Source: Eubacterium sp. CAG:841 (lineage in GTDB: Bacteria; Bacillota; Clostridia; Oscillospirales; CAG-272). From it: a stretch of DNA of 64,000 nucleotides. Within the stretch, counting starts at the first letter, position 1; each line of letters starts with the position of its first letter. Positions 1-7,889 of the stretch are shown here, one piece after another. The translations under genes were made by a program, and so were the position numbers. The stretch spans positions 1 to 64,000 of the forward strand of contig FR898237.1 of NCBI GenBank assembly GCA_000437375.1, in the 5' to 3' direction. The notes under the pieces are model-generated. The model made no database searches. It was not told the origin of the DNA and saw only the letters and a list, made by a program, of their open reading frames with translations.

Positions 1-18
1 CTCACGGACAGCTTTGTT

Positions 19-47
19 ATTCTATCACAAGATAAGCGCGTTGTCAA
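19..47 (-). promoter_or_regulatory. sigma-A promoter reading off the left edge
   Basis: On the minus strand TTGACA (42-47) and TAGAAT (19-24) are separated by 17 bases. The consensus -35 suggests a well-expressed gene that begins just left of the window. Confidence 0.65.
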
Positions 48-110
48 CCCCCTTTTTCATTTTTTTCGGTTTTTTTCTTGCTTTCTCTTATCATTTAAAA
101 AATCTGCCCG

Positions 111-147
111 AAAACAATAAAGTCCGAAACGTGTAGTTTCGGGCTTT
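111..147 (-). terminator. terminator of the antiporter operon
   Basis: Arms 119-130 and 136-147 pair over 12 bases (one G-U) with a 5-base loop. On the minus strand the stem is followed by a T-rich run. It lies just past the antiporter stop codon. Confidence 0.75.
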
Positions 148-157
148 ATTCGATACA

Positions 158-1393
158 TCAGGCATCCTTGCGTATCTCTCCGGCTTTTACAAGCGCAATC
201 TTGGTCGCAACGGGACCTATTATTTCATATATAAGCGTTGCACAAAGCACAACCGCCTGAATGTCGGCGCCGTACTGCGGAAGCTCGCTTATAACCATCT
301 GAGCCATGCCTATAGCTACGCCCGCCTGTGGCAGAAGCGTAAGACCGAGATATTTTCTTATGTTCTTATCCGCTTTTGCAATAGTCGCGCCGATTCTTGC
401 GCCGAAATATTTGCCAAGTGCGCGCGCGAAAAGATAAACAACGCCTATAAGTCCGAGTTTCGGAAGCAGGGATATGTTAAGGTCTGCGCCGGAAATTACA
501 AAGAACAGCATAAAGAGCGGCGGAGTCCATCTGTCCGTACCTTCAAGCACTTTTGCATATTCGCCGCAGAGATTGCAGAACACCGCTCCCGTCATCATAC
601 AAACAAGAAGCGATGAGAGCGACAACTCCACGCCGAAAACAGCAGGCTTGAGTGTTTCAAACAGTTCAACAAGCCCCACATCAATTATAACCGCCGCGAT
701 ACAGAGCGAAAGACGATTTGCCCTCGACTTAAAGAACTTGACTCCGATCGCAACAAGAAGACCGAACACCGCGCCTACAAGAAGCGAAAGAATTATTTCG
801 CAGATCGGCTCGACGAGCATCGTCTTTACCGTAGGCTTGTCGCCGTTTGCCATTGTACGCGCAAGAGAGACCGATATTGAGAATATCATAAGTCCTATTG
901 CGTCATCAAAAGCGACAACGGGAAGAAGCGTTCTTGTAACCGGACCGTCCGCTTTATATTGACGTACAACAAGCAAAGTCGCCGCAGGAGCGGTGGCTGT
1001 TGCGATAGCGCCGAGCACAAGCGCTTCTGAAAATTCAAATCCGAATACAAGCTCCGCAACAAAGACAAAGCCCGCAGCACAAAGTGCCTGAAGAACGGTT
1101 ATCACAAGTATCTGCTTTCCGAGTTTTTTTACTTCCGAAAGACGGAATTCACCGCCTATTGAAAACGCAATGAAACCCAGCGCAACGGTAACGATTATAT
1201 CAAAGTTTTCAACCGTTTCCGCCGTGATTATGCCTGCGAATTTTCCTCCGGTCACAAGAGTCCAGAACGAAGGACCTATCAGAAGTCCGCCAACAAGAAA
1301 CGCCGTGACGTTCGGAAGCTTTATAAGTTTTATTACGCGCGTCATCAAAAGACCTATGGTCATTGCCACGCCGAGAGATAACAGAGTGTTCAT
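158..1393 (-). CDS. Cation:proton antiporter (CPA family membrane transporter)
   Basis: A 411-residue polytopic membrane protein with about 12 hydrophobic segments. It resembles monovalent cation/proton antiporters of the CPA superfamily (NhaS/KefB-like core). A TAPAAT stretch near residues 134-139 and paired aspartates at 163-164 (AFDDA) sit where these antiporters place their unwound helix and ion-binding acids. There is no C-terminal TrkA-N or cytosolic domain, so regulation probably comes from a separate protein. I chose the ATG at 1393 because the longer reading frame overlaps the upstream gene and the hydrophobic N-terminus starts there. It is the second gene of an operon, 7 bases after a PII-like protein gene. 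Substrate (Na+, K+) cannot be read from sequence. Confidence 0.85.
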   Translation of the reverse strand: MNTLLSLGVAMTIGLLMTRVIKLIKLPNVTAFLVGGLLIGPSFWTLVTGGKFAGIITAETVENFDIIVTVALGFIAFSIGGEFRLSEVKKLGKQILVITVLQALCAAGFVFVAELVFGFEFSEALVLGAIATATAPAATLLVVRQYKADGPVTRTLLPVVAFDDAIGLMIFSISVSLARTMANGDKPTVKTMLVEPICEIILSLLVGAVFGLLVAIGVKFFKSRANRLSLCIAAVIIDVGLVELFETLKPAVFGVELSLSSLLVCMMTGAVFCNLCGEYAKVLEGTDRWTPPLFMLFFVISGADLNISLLPKLGLIGVVYLFARALGKYFGARIGATIAKADKNIRKYLGLTLLPQAGVAIGMAQMVISELPQYGADIQAVVLCATLIYEIIGPVATKIALVKAGEIRKDA

Positions 1394-1400
1394 TTTTGTA

Positions 1401-1742
1401 TCAGCCTTTGAGTCCTTCCGTAAATGATACGGGAACGGTGAATGCAACGCCGGTTTTGGGCTTGTCAAGTCCGCCTGTTTCCTTATTTATTATATCCAGC
1501 GCAACTTTGACCTGATCGTCGCGCAGGAGCGTTACAAGAGTTTTGTTGTTTTCGTGGTCGGGATTGAGAAATTGACGGAGCGAGCCGAACATCGGAGGCG
1601 GCTCTACGGTATCGTGCCCGATATACGAAAGCATTCCCATGGAATCGTAGATCGTGGCATCCTTTATCCCGCCGGCAAGGAATCCGGCAAGTATGCCGTG
1701 CATACATTCGGTTTTGTTCAAGATGAGTACAAACAGTTGCAT
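1401..1742 (-). CDS. PII-like (GlnB-fold) small regulatory protein
   Basis: A 113-residue soluble protein. The N-terminus (MQLFVLILNK followed by a helix, then GGIKDATIYDSMGM) and the C-terminus (DKPKTGVAFTVPV) follow the beta-alpha-beta pattern of PII proteins. The C-terminal part resembles the GKIFVLPV-type strand of GlnB. It lacks the canonical GlnB uridylylation signature. The family binds nucleotides and controls transporters by direct contact. Being first gene in a two-gene operon with an antiporter that has no cytosolic domain, it is likely the antiporter's regulator (inference). The start has a good GGAGAA site 8 bases upstream. Confidence 0.65.
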   Translation of the reverse strand: MQLFVLILNKTECMHGILAGFLAGGIKDATIYDSMGMLSYIGHDTVEPPPMFGSLRQFLNPDHENNKTLVTLLRDDQVKVALDIINKETGGLDKPKTGVAFTVPVSFTEGLKG

Positions 1743-1767
1743 TTTTCGGTTCTCCTTTTCCTTATTT

Positions 1768-1795
1768 ATTATATTATAGCGTGCGGACGGTCAAA
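1768..1795 (-). promoter_or_regulatory. promoter of the PII-like/antiporter operon
   Basis: On the minus strand TTTGAC (1790-1795) and TATAAT (1768-1773) lie 16 bases apart, about 25 bases before the PII-like start codon. Confidence 0.6.
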
Positions 1796-1889
1796 ATGCT
1801 CGCTTCCGCAACACAAATAAAATCCGTGCAAAGCAATGTGCGGATATTTCTTTTATCTTTTTTAGTGCCCATTTGCAAAGGCATCAAAA

Positions 1890-2035
1890 AACCTGTATAT
1901 CGCTTTCAATAACCGAGCTTCTTTTGCTTTTTTACAAGCTTTGTTCGTGCAGATGTTAAAAATTCCGCACAAGCCAATTTACCAAAGCTTCTTTTGCCTG
2001 CTTTTCTTCCCGAAGAAAAGTACGGTGGAAATTAT
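1890..2035 (+). repeat. dispersed hairpin-tipped repeat, copy A
   Basis: This intergenic stretch has an 'ATAACCGAGCTTCTTTTGC' start and a 'CTTCTTTTGCCTGC' end, then a hairpin CTTTTCTTC-CC-GAAGAAAAG (2001-2020). It is a diverged relative of copies at 5054, 6512 and 36270. It fills the gap between the divergent antiporter operon and lplA. The remainder of this 405-base gap holds only the two promoters and a weak G-U containing hairpin near 1820-1848. Confidence 0.65.
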
Positions 2036-2088
2036 ATCACTGTAAGACGAAATTGTCAATTGTTTTTTGAATATTAAGTTGTTTGCGG

Positions 2089-2117
2089 TTGTTTTTGATT
2101 TTTTATTCTGTTATAAT
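2089..2117 (+). promoter_or_regulatory. promoter of lplA
   Basis: TTGTTT (2089-2094) and TATAAT (2112-2117) with 17-base spacing, 30 bases before the start codon. Confidence 0.65.
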
Positions 2118-2147
2118 AGCCTTACCAACAGCAAAGGAGAGAAAAAA

Positions 2148-3170
2148 ATGATTCTTTGGATCAACCGATGCACAGAACCATACGAAAATATGGCTACGGA
2201 GGAGTATCTGCTTATGACGGCAGCCGAACCCACCGTAATGCTTTGGCGGAACGAACCGGCAGTCATTATAGGAAAAAATCAAAACGCAAGGGAAAACGTA
2301 AATTTTGATTTTACCCGCGCAGCAAACATAAAAGTAGTAAGAAGGCTTACCGGCGGAGGGGCGGTCTTTCACGATCTCGGAAACGTAAATTATACGTTTA
2401 TCGTTCCCGAAAGAGACGCCCCCGAAAGCTTTTCGGAGTTTTCAGAACCGATAATAAAAGCGCTCAAAGAACTTTCCATAAACGCCGAAGCTTCGGGGAG
2501 AAACGACCTTCTTGCAGACGGCAAAAAATTTTCCGGCACGGCACGTTGCGGATATGACAGAAAAGACGGCAGCCGCGTGGTAATGCATCATGGCACGCTG
2601 CTCTTTTCCGCCGATATGAGCCGACTTGCGGGAGCTCTTGTGACCGATCCCGAAAAGGTTAGATCGAAAGGAATAAAAAGCACTGCGGCAAGGGTTGTAA
2701 ATCTCTGCACGCTTCTGCCCGAAGAACATAAAAGTATGAACGCCGAAGCGTTTATGAAATATCTTGAAGATTTCTTTGCGGGCGCGGACGGCGTAAAGGT
2801 AAAAAGCTTTTCACCCGAAGCCCGGGCACAGATAAAAGCGCTCGCAAAAGAAAAATATGCAAGCGAGGATTGGTTGCTTCGCGCAGGCAGTGGAGATTTC
2901 AACGTAAAAAAGAAAAAACGTTTTGACTTCGGCACGGTTGAAATACGCATTTTATGTTCGGCAAGCGAAGTCGGCATGCCGCCGATAATATCAAAAATAT
3001 CAATCGAGGGCGATTTCATAGGCGACCGCGATATTACAGGACTTGAAAACAAACTTGTCGGAAAGTATTTTGAAAAAAACAATATTTTCTCTTTACTATC
3101 CGATGCCGATGTGGTAAAATATGTGCGTGGAGCGGATCCCGCCGCTCTTACGGAGCTTATGTTTGATTAA
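2148..3170 (+). CDS. lplA: Lipoate-protein ligase A
   Basis: A 340-residue cytoplasmic enzyme that activates lipoate with ATP and transfers it to lysines of lipoyl domains (pyruvate dehydrogenase E2, GcvH). The family signature RRLTGGGAVFHD is at residues 65-76 and the catalytic-lysine segment GKKFSG at 125-130. A C-terminal accessory domain of about 90 residues completes the usual bacterial length. The ATG at 2148 has an AAGGAGA site 8 bases upstream; the longer frame to 2067 would put the promoter inside the gene. No lipoylated enzyme gene is nearby. It is followed 31 bases later by an aminopeptidase gene. Confidence 0.92.
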   Translation: MILWINRCTEPYENMATEEYLLMTAAEPTVMLWRNEPAVIIGKNQNARENVNFDFTRAANIKVVRRLTGGGAVFHDLGNVNYTFIVPERDAPESFSEFSEPIIKALKELSINAEASGRNDLLADGKKFSGTARCGYDRKDGSRVVMHHGTLLFSADMSRLAGALVTDPEKVRSKGIKSTAARVVNLCTLLPEEHKSMNAEAFMKYLEDFFAGADGVKVKSFSPEARAQIKALAKEKYASEDWLLRAGSGDFNVKKKKRFDFGTVEIRILCSASEVGMPPIISKISIEGDFIGDRDITGLENKLVGKYFEKNNIFSLLSDADVVKYVRGADPAALTELMFD

Positions 3171-3201
3171 AAACATAAAACATAATACGGAGATGAACAA
3201 A

Positions 3202-4479
3202 ATGACAAAAAACAAAAAGTATGCAAAGGAGCTTCTCGAATTTCTCGATGCGGCTCCCACGCCGTTTCAGTCAACGGACGAGCTTTCAAAAATGCTTGAA
3301 AAAGCAGGAGCTGTAAAGCTCTGTGAAGGCGACGAATGGAAGCTTGAAAAGGACGTGCTTTATTATATGACAAAGGAAGGCACTCAGCTTTCCGCCTTCA
3401 GAATATCGGGCGAACCGAAGGACGACGGCTTCCGCATAGGCGCCGCTCATCAGGACGCGCCCGGCTTCCGCATAAAAACCGTGCCGTCAAAGATAGATAT
3501 GGGCTATGAACGCGTCTGCGTCGAAGCCTACGGCGGACTCATTCTTCACGGCTGGGCGGATCGTCCGCTTTCGGTCGCCGGAAGAATATACGTTAAAGAT
3601 GAAAACGGCAATGCCATAGCAAAGAACGTAAACATTCACAAGCCCATCCTCATCATGCCCAGTGCCGCAATTCATATGGTAAGAGGCGATGAGCAGGGCA
3701 AGTTCAATGTTCAGACTGAATTTTTGCCGCTATTTTCGCAGAACTCTTCGGGCGAAGTTCGTTTCACCGAATATCTTGCAAAAGAGATCGGATGCAAAAA
3801 GGAAGACATCCTCTCATTTGAGCTTGCGCCCTATGAATATTTTCCCGGCTGTTTTGTCGGCGAAAACGAAGAGTTTATATCCGTGCCGCGCCTTGACGAC
3901 GCCGCTATGGCTCACGCCATAGTATCCGGAATTATAGAAGGCAAGGGCGGATGCGATATAGCTATGATCTATGACCACGAGGAGATCGGCTCGAATTCCG
4001 ACAGAGGCGCAAGATCAGCCGTGCTAAAAATGCTTATCGACCGCATCTGCGCATCGCTCGGCTATACTGCCGAAGATAAATATCGCGCGCTTGCAAAAAC
4101 CGTTGTTTTCTCGGCGGACATGGCTCACGCCACACATCCGTCATTTGCACAGAAATCCGATCCGAATCTGCCCGTAAAGCTGAACGGCGGCCCCGTGCTC
4201 AAGCTTGCAACACGTCAGTCATATGCAACATCGTCGCGCGGAACAGCAATATTCAAGCTTCTCTGCGAAAAAGCAAAAGTACCCTATCAGATATTCAATA
4301 ACCGCTCGGACGTCGGTGGCGGCGGCACAATAGGTCCGATGCTTTCAGCCGATCTCGGCACAGTAACGGTCGATATCGGCAATCCGATGCTTTCAATGCA
4401 CTCGGTAAGAGAGTTTGCAGGCACCGAAGACGGATATAATATGGTTCGTCTTTATGCGGCGTTCTTCGAGGGCAAATGA
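3202..4479 (+). CDS. apeB: M18 family aspartyl aminopeptidase
   Basis: A 425-residue cytoplasmic metallo-aminopeptidase of family M18, which removes acidic N-terminal residues from peptides. Metal-site segments are visible: AAHQDAPGF (His83, Asp85), RLDDAAMAHA, YDHEEIGSNS with the catalytic Glu pair, and DMAHATHP. Length is normal for M18. Two in-frame ATGs compete: 3193 sits one base from the GGAG site, while 3202 has 10-base spacing, so 3202 is preferred (3193 would add three residues). It is probably cotranscribed with lplA upstream and yfbR downstream. Confidence 0.92.
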   Translation: MTKNKKYAKELLEFLDAAPTPFQSTDELSKMLEKAGAVKLCEGDEWKLEKDVLYYMTKEGTQLSAFRISGEPKDDGFRIGAAHQDAPGFRIKTVPSKIDMGYERVCVEAYGGLILHGWADRPLSVAGRIYVKDENGNAIAKNVNIHKPILIMPSAAIHMVRGDEQGKFNVQTEFLPLFSQNSSGEVRFTEYLAKEIGCKKEDILSFELAPYEYFPGCFVGENEEFISVPRLDDAAMAHAIVSGIIEGKGGCDIAMIYDHEEIGSNSDRGARSAVLKMLIDRICASLGYTAEDKYRALAKTVVFSADMAHATHPSFAQKSDPNLPVKLNGGPVLKLATRQSYATSSRGTAIFKLLCEKAKVPYQIFNNRSDVGGGGTIGPMLSADLGTVTVDIGNPMLSMHSVREFAGTEDGYNMVRLYAAFFEGK

Positions 4480-4480
4480 T

Positions 4481-5053
4481 ATGGCAAGCAGCTTTTTTTC
4501 ACTTATATTCAGAGAAAAATATATTCGCAGATGGGGGCTTATGCGCAACACCTCCGAAGAAAATCTTTCTTCACACAGCATGGAAGTTGCCATGATAGCT
4601 CACGCTCTTGCCCTTATAGGAAATGAAATATACGGCAAACAGTATGATGAAGGCGCAGTGATGGCGGCAGCTCTTTATCACGACGCAACCGAAGTCTTTA
4701 CGGGAGACATGCCTACGCCCGTAAAATATTTCAGTCGCGAAATGCGCGAAAACTACAAAGTTGTCGAGCGTCAGGCGGTGGATCAGCTTATTGACAAGCT
4801 TCCCGAAAAGCTGAAACCGGCATACAAAGCGCTTCTCGACTGTCCAAATGAGGATGTCGAACGTCTTGTCAAAATAGCGGACAAGCTTGCCGCATACATC
4901 AAATGCGTTGAAGAAGAAAAATGCGGAAACGGAGAATTCCGTTCAGCAAAGGATTCCACAATGAAATCGCTCGAAAATTACAAATGCCCCGAACTTGATT
5001 ATTTTATAAAAGAGTTTCTGCCGGCATTTTCACTTACTCTCGACGAAATGTAA
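4481..5053 (+). CDS. yfbR: 5'-deoxynucleotidase, YfbR-like HD-domain
   Basis: A 190-residue HD-domain phosphohydrolase. The metal-binding pattern is His32 (SSHSMEVA), His67-Asp68 (LYHDATEVF) and Asp134 (KIADKLAAY), closely matching the spacing of E. coli YfbR, which dephosphorylates deoxyribonucleoside 5'-monophosphates. The start at 4481 lies one base after the apeB stop with GAGGG upstream. The frame that begins at 4415 overlaps apeB and is unlikely. Role: nucleotide pool salvage. A hairpin of a dispersed repeat follows the stop directly. Confidence 0.85.
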   Translation: MASSFFSLIFREKYIRRWGLMRNTSEENLSSHSMEVAMIAHALALIGNEIYGKQYDEGAVMAAALYHDATEVFTGDMPTPVKYFSREMRENYKVVERQAVDQLIDKLPEKLKPAYKALLDCPNEDVERLVKIADKLAAYIKCVEEEKCGNGEFRSAKDSTMKSLENYKCPELDYFIKEFLPAFSLTLDEM

Positions 5054-5258
5054 CCGTACTTTTCTTTGAAAAGAAAAGTAGGCAAAAGAAACTTTAGTAA
5101 AGCACCTTGTACCAAATTTTCATTTCCATCAAAGTGGCAGATGCCGGTTTCTTTTCTTAGAGAAAAAAAGCAGGCAAAAGAAACTTCTGCTATCGGTAAT
5201 GATATGCGGACTTTTTGACAACAGCACAGGCAGATACCACAAAAAGGCAAAAGAAAAT
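5054..5258 (-). repeat. dispersed hairpin-tipped repeat, copy B
   Basis: Directly after the yfbR stop lies TACTTTTCTTT-GA-AAAGAAAAGTA followed by GGCAAAAGAAACTTT. A second module (5171-5258) reads GGCAAAAGAAACTTCTG, then a segment that on the minus strand matches 6482-6562 nearly base for base, including TCAAAAAGTCCGCATATCAT. Orientation is opposite to copy C, so the two flank the ADP-ribosylglycohydrolase gene. Confidence 0.75.
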
Positions 5259-5316
5259 TTAATTTGAACGTTTTAATCACAACAAAAATTTATTTATTAT
5301 AAAGGAAGAAAACAAT

Positions 5317-6441
5317 ATGTACACAAATCAGCATCCTGAAATTCAGCCCGATAAGCTTGATGAAATTCTCGCCCTTCGTCCCGAAGGTGCGGAAAACTGC
5401 AAAAAGCCCGTTTCCGATCTTCACGACCGTATGAAAGGCGCGGTTATAGGAAGATTTGCCGGTTGCGTTCTCGGTATTCCCGTAGAACTTTATAAAATGG
5501 CAGATATGCAGGCACTTGCTATGGAGTGCAATATGCAGTATCCTCCCGTTGATTATTGGACAGGCACCGATCAGCCCGAAAAAATTCACTATCAGGTAAA
5601 CAAGAGAACCGAATATATCCTTGAAAACATAAACAAAGTTCCGGTTGACGACGATATCACATACACAATTCTCAACCTTCTTCTTCTTGAAAAATACGGA
5701 AAAGGCTACACTGTTGACGACGCCGGCAAGTTCTGGCTCGATTATCTTCCCTATGCATGCACCGCTGAAAGCGAAGCGCTTATGCAGCTCCGCGCAGGAA
5801 CAAAGGCAGAATGCGCAGCCGACTTCAACAACTATGTTGAATGGATAGGCGCAGCTATCAGAGCAGACGCTTTCGGATATGCCGAAGCAGGCGATCCCGA
5901 AGCCGCTGCCAAGCTTTCTTATCCGGACGCTTACCTTACACACCGTCAGAACGGTATCTACGGTGAAATGTTCTGCGCAGCAGCAGTTGCGGCAGCTTTC
6001 ACGGCAGAAACTCCTCTTGACGCCGTAAGAGAAGGTATGAAGCAGATTCCGAAGGAATCAGAGCTTTACAAAGAACTTGAATGGGCATTCTCCTGCGAAG
6101 AAAAAGTTACAAACTACATCCGCGCTCGTCAGCTTCTTGATGAACACTTCCCCAGAATGCACCCCGTGCACACAATAAACAATATGTGCGCTATCGTTTT
6201 CGCCCTTATGCTCGGCGGAAAAGATTATACAAAGTGCATAGGTAACTGTGTTGCAATCGGTCTTGATAACGACTGCACAGGCGCAACTGTCGGCAGTATC
6301 GTCGGCGCTTGCATAGGCTTCAAGAACATTCCCGAACATTGGTACAAGAACTTCAACAATACTGTTGTTACTTATATCAACGAACATCCCACACTCGCTC
6401 TTGACGACGTTATCGACAGATTCGTAAAACTCAACGGCTAA
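5317..6441 (+). CDS. ADP-ribosylglycohydrolase family protein
   Basis: A 374-residue protein of the DraG/ARH family, which removes ADP-ribose from proteins or small molecules using two Mg ions. The N-terminal helix MKGAVIGRFAGCVLGIPVE (39-57), the first metal cluster Asp111-113 (VDDDITYT) and the second, Asp317/Asp319 plus Thr321 (LDNDCTG), are in place. The gene stands alone between inverted copies of a repeat and has its own terminator. No ADP-ribosyltransferase gene is nearby, so the substrate is unknown. RBS AAGGAAG precedes the ATG. Confidence 0.85.
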   Translation: MYTNQHPEIQPDKLDEILALRPEGAENCKKPVSDLHDRMKGAVIGRFAGCVLGIPVELYKMADMQALAMECNMQYPPVDYWTGTDQPEKIHYQVNKRTEYILENINKVPVDDDITYTILNLLLLEKYGKGYTVDDAGKFWLDYLPYACTAESEALMQLRAGTKAECAADFNNYVEWIGAAIRADAFGYAEAGDPEAAAKLSYPDAYLTHRQNGIYGEMFCAAAVAAAFTAETPLDAVREGMKQIPKESELYKELEWAFSCEEKVTNYIRARQLLDEHFPRMHPVHTINNMCAIVFALMLGGKDYTKCIGNCVAIGLDNDCTGATVGSIVGACIGFKNIPEHWYKNFNNTVVTYINEHPTLALDDVIDRFVKLNG

Positions 6442-6445
6442 AGCC

Positions 6446-6475
6446 AAAAAGTCCCGCTTCGGCGGGACTTTTTTA
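6446..6475 (+). terminator. terminator of the ADP-ribosylglycohydrolase gene
   Basis: Stem GTCCCGC/GCGGGAC with a TTCG loop (6451-6468) and a six-T run, five bases after the stop codon. Confidence 0.9.
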
Positions 6476-6481
6476 TTTGAT

Positions 6482-6735
6482 CTTTTGCCTCTTTATAATA
6501 CCTGCCTGTGTTGTTGTCAAAAAGTCCGCATATCATTACCGATAACCGAGGTTTCTTTTGCTTTTTTGTTATATCTGTATGTGCAGCTTTCAAAATATCT
6601 GCATATCATTACCAATAACCGAAGTTTCTTTTGCCTTTTTGTTATATCTGTATGTGCAGCTTTCAAAATATCTGCATATCATTACCGATAACCGAAGTTT
6701 CTTTTGCCTACTTTTCTTTTCAAAGAAAAGTATGG
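6482..6735 (+). repeat. dispersed repeat, copy C, with 73-bp tandem units
   Basis: GCATATCATTACC recurs at 6528, 6601 and 6674, a period of exactly 73 bases, with intervening GTTTCTTTTGC and GTGCAGCTTTCAAAATATCT. The array ends in TTGCCTACTTTTCTTTTCAAAGAAAAGTA, the hairpin tip shared with copies A, B and D. The left end (6482-6562) is an inverted near-copy of part of copy B. Its right end forms the 3' end of the adjacent MocR reading frame. Confidence 0.8.
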
Positions 6736-7788
6736 TCAAAGGAAAGTATGGCGACGGAGACGACGGATTTTGTTTATGTGCCGTTCAAAGCTGCCGTCGG
6801 AAAGAAGAGAGGCTATAACATACTGTTCAAGCATCGGCACCGTGCAGGAATAAAAGCCGAGCTTTTTATAAAATTCATCGGCAAGCCTCTCGGAAAGAAG
6901 CATATATCCTACTCGCACGGAAGGAGAAACAGTTTTTGAAAACGTGTTTATATAAATAACTCTGCCTTCAGAATCATTTGCGAATATCGTCTCAAAAGGC
7001 TTTGCAAAAAGCGAAAACTCGGATTCATAATCGTCTTCAATTATATATCCGCCCCGCTCGGAAGCCCATCTGATATATTCCGTCTTTTTTGAAGCGGAAG
7101 CCGATACCCCCGTAGGAAAGCTTCTGTACGGCGTGACGTGAAGCACCTCTGCACGTGAATTCCAAAGCTCATAAGAATTTATTCCGTCATTGCAAAGAGA
7201 AAGCTCCTCCGTTTTTACGCCCTTTGCACCGTAAATGCTTTCTATTTTCTCATACGACGGCTTTTCAATACCGAAAATTTTGTTTCTGCCAAGCAGCTCC
7301 GTAACCATTCCGTAAAGATATTCCGCTCCCGAACCGATTATTATCTGTTTTTCGGAAACTTCAATACCCTTGTTTCGGCGCAGATAATCTTTTATTGCAG
7401 TTTTAAGCTCGTCCGTACCCGTAGGCGGAGATTTTTTCATAAGCTCGTCGCCGTATTCACTGAGTACAGAACGCACCGCTCCCGCAAATACCGAAAACGG
7501 AAAGCTTTCCGAAGGCACAGCATCCGGCGGAGTATGCTTTTCTTTTATGCTTACATCAGCCGAGCGATAAACCGCTTCGGTCGTATATTCAACATAATAA
7601 CCGCTCCGCGCCTTTGCCGTTATATAGCCCTCGCTTTCAAGAATTTCGCACGCATGCTCAACTGTTATCACGCTTACATTCATCGTGTCTGACAGCGTGC
7701 GCTTGGACGGAAGCTTTTGCCCGTATTTTATCGCGCCCGAAACAATATCTCCTTTTATTTTTTCATAAACCCACATATATTTTTTCAT
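6736..7788 (-). CDS. MocR-type GntR/aminotransferase regulator, C-terminally truncated
   Basis: A 350-residue protein: a GntR winged helix (1-70) fused to a PLP-dependent aminotransferase-like domain. PLP-site residues are Asp253/Tyr254 (EDDYESEF) and Lys285 (TFSKTVSPS). Complete MocR proteins run about 450-480 residues; this one stops after HINKIRRLRR, where the family continues with roughly 100 more. The last codons (HTFL) lie in the end of the repeat at 6721-6750, so the tail appears replaced by repeat sequence. DNA binding may survive, but effector sensing is doubtful. It is divergent from an ECF S-component gene, a common arrangement for vitamin B6 regulators of the PdxR type. Possibly a pseudogene. 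Confidence 0.75.
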   Translation of the reverse strand: MKKYMWVYEKIKGDIVSGAIKYGQKLPSKRTLSDTMNVSVITVEHACEILESEGYITAKARSGYYVEYTTEAVYRSADVSIKEKHTPPDAVPSESFPFSVFAGAVRSVLSEYGDELMKKSPPTGTDELKTAIKDYLRRNKGIEVSEKQIIIGSGAEYLYGMVTELLGRNKIFGIEKPSYEKIESIYGAKGVKTEELSLCNDGINSYELWNSRAEVLHVTPYRSFPTGVSASASKKTEYIRWASERGGYIIEDDYESEFSLFAKPFETIFANDSEGRVIYINTFSKTVSPSVRVGYMLLSERLADEFYKKLGFYSCTVPMLEQYVIASLLSDGSFERHINKIRRLRRHTFL

Positions 7789-7814
7789 AAAATCTGACCT
7801 TATAAAAATATGAT

Positions 7815-7853
7815 AATCTGGTTATTTTAATATTACCACTTTTATTATATAAT
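7815..7853 (+). promoter_or_regulatory. candidate MocR operator and promoter of the ECF gene
   Basis: TATAAT at 7848-7853 lacks a good -35. Just upstream is an imperfect inverted repeat, GGTTAT...ATTACC (7820-7837). A weak -35 next to a palindrome fits activator control by the divergent MocR protein (inference). Confidence 0.4.
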
Positions 7854-7889
7854 GCTCTGCGTAAATGTCAATAGCAAGGAGTCATCTTT

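Noticed and set aside
1819..1860. Possible terminator on the plus strand
   Set aside because: The stem needs two G-U pairs and no plus-strand gene ends upstream.
6512..6735. Possible CRISPR-like array
   Set aside because: The 73-bp units are nearly identical over their whole length with no unique spacers, and no cas genes are present.
6485..6939. Three overlapping plus-strand reading frames of similar Cys/Ile-rich repeats
   Set aside because: They are translations of the 73-bp tandem repeat in three frames, with no ribosome site, running into the antisense of the MocR gene.
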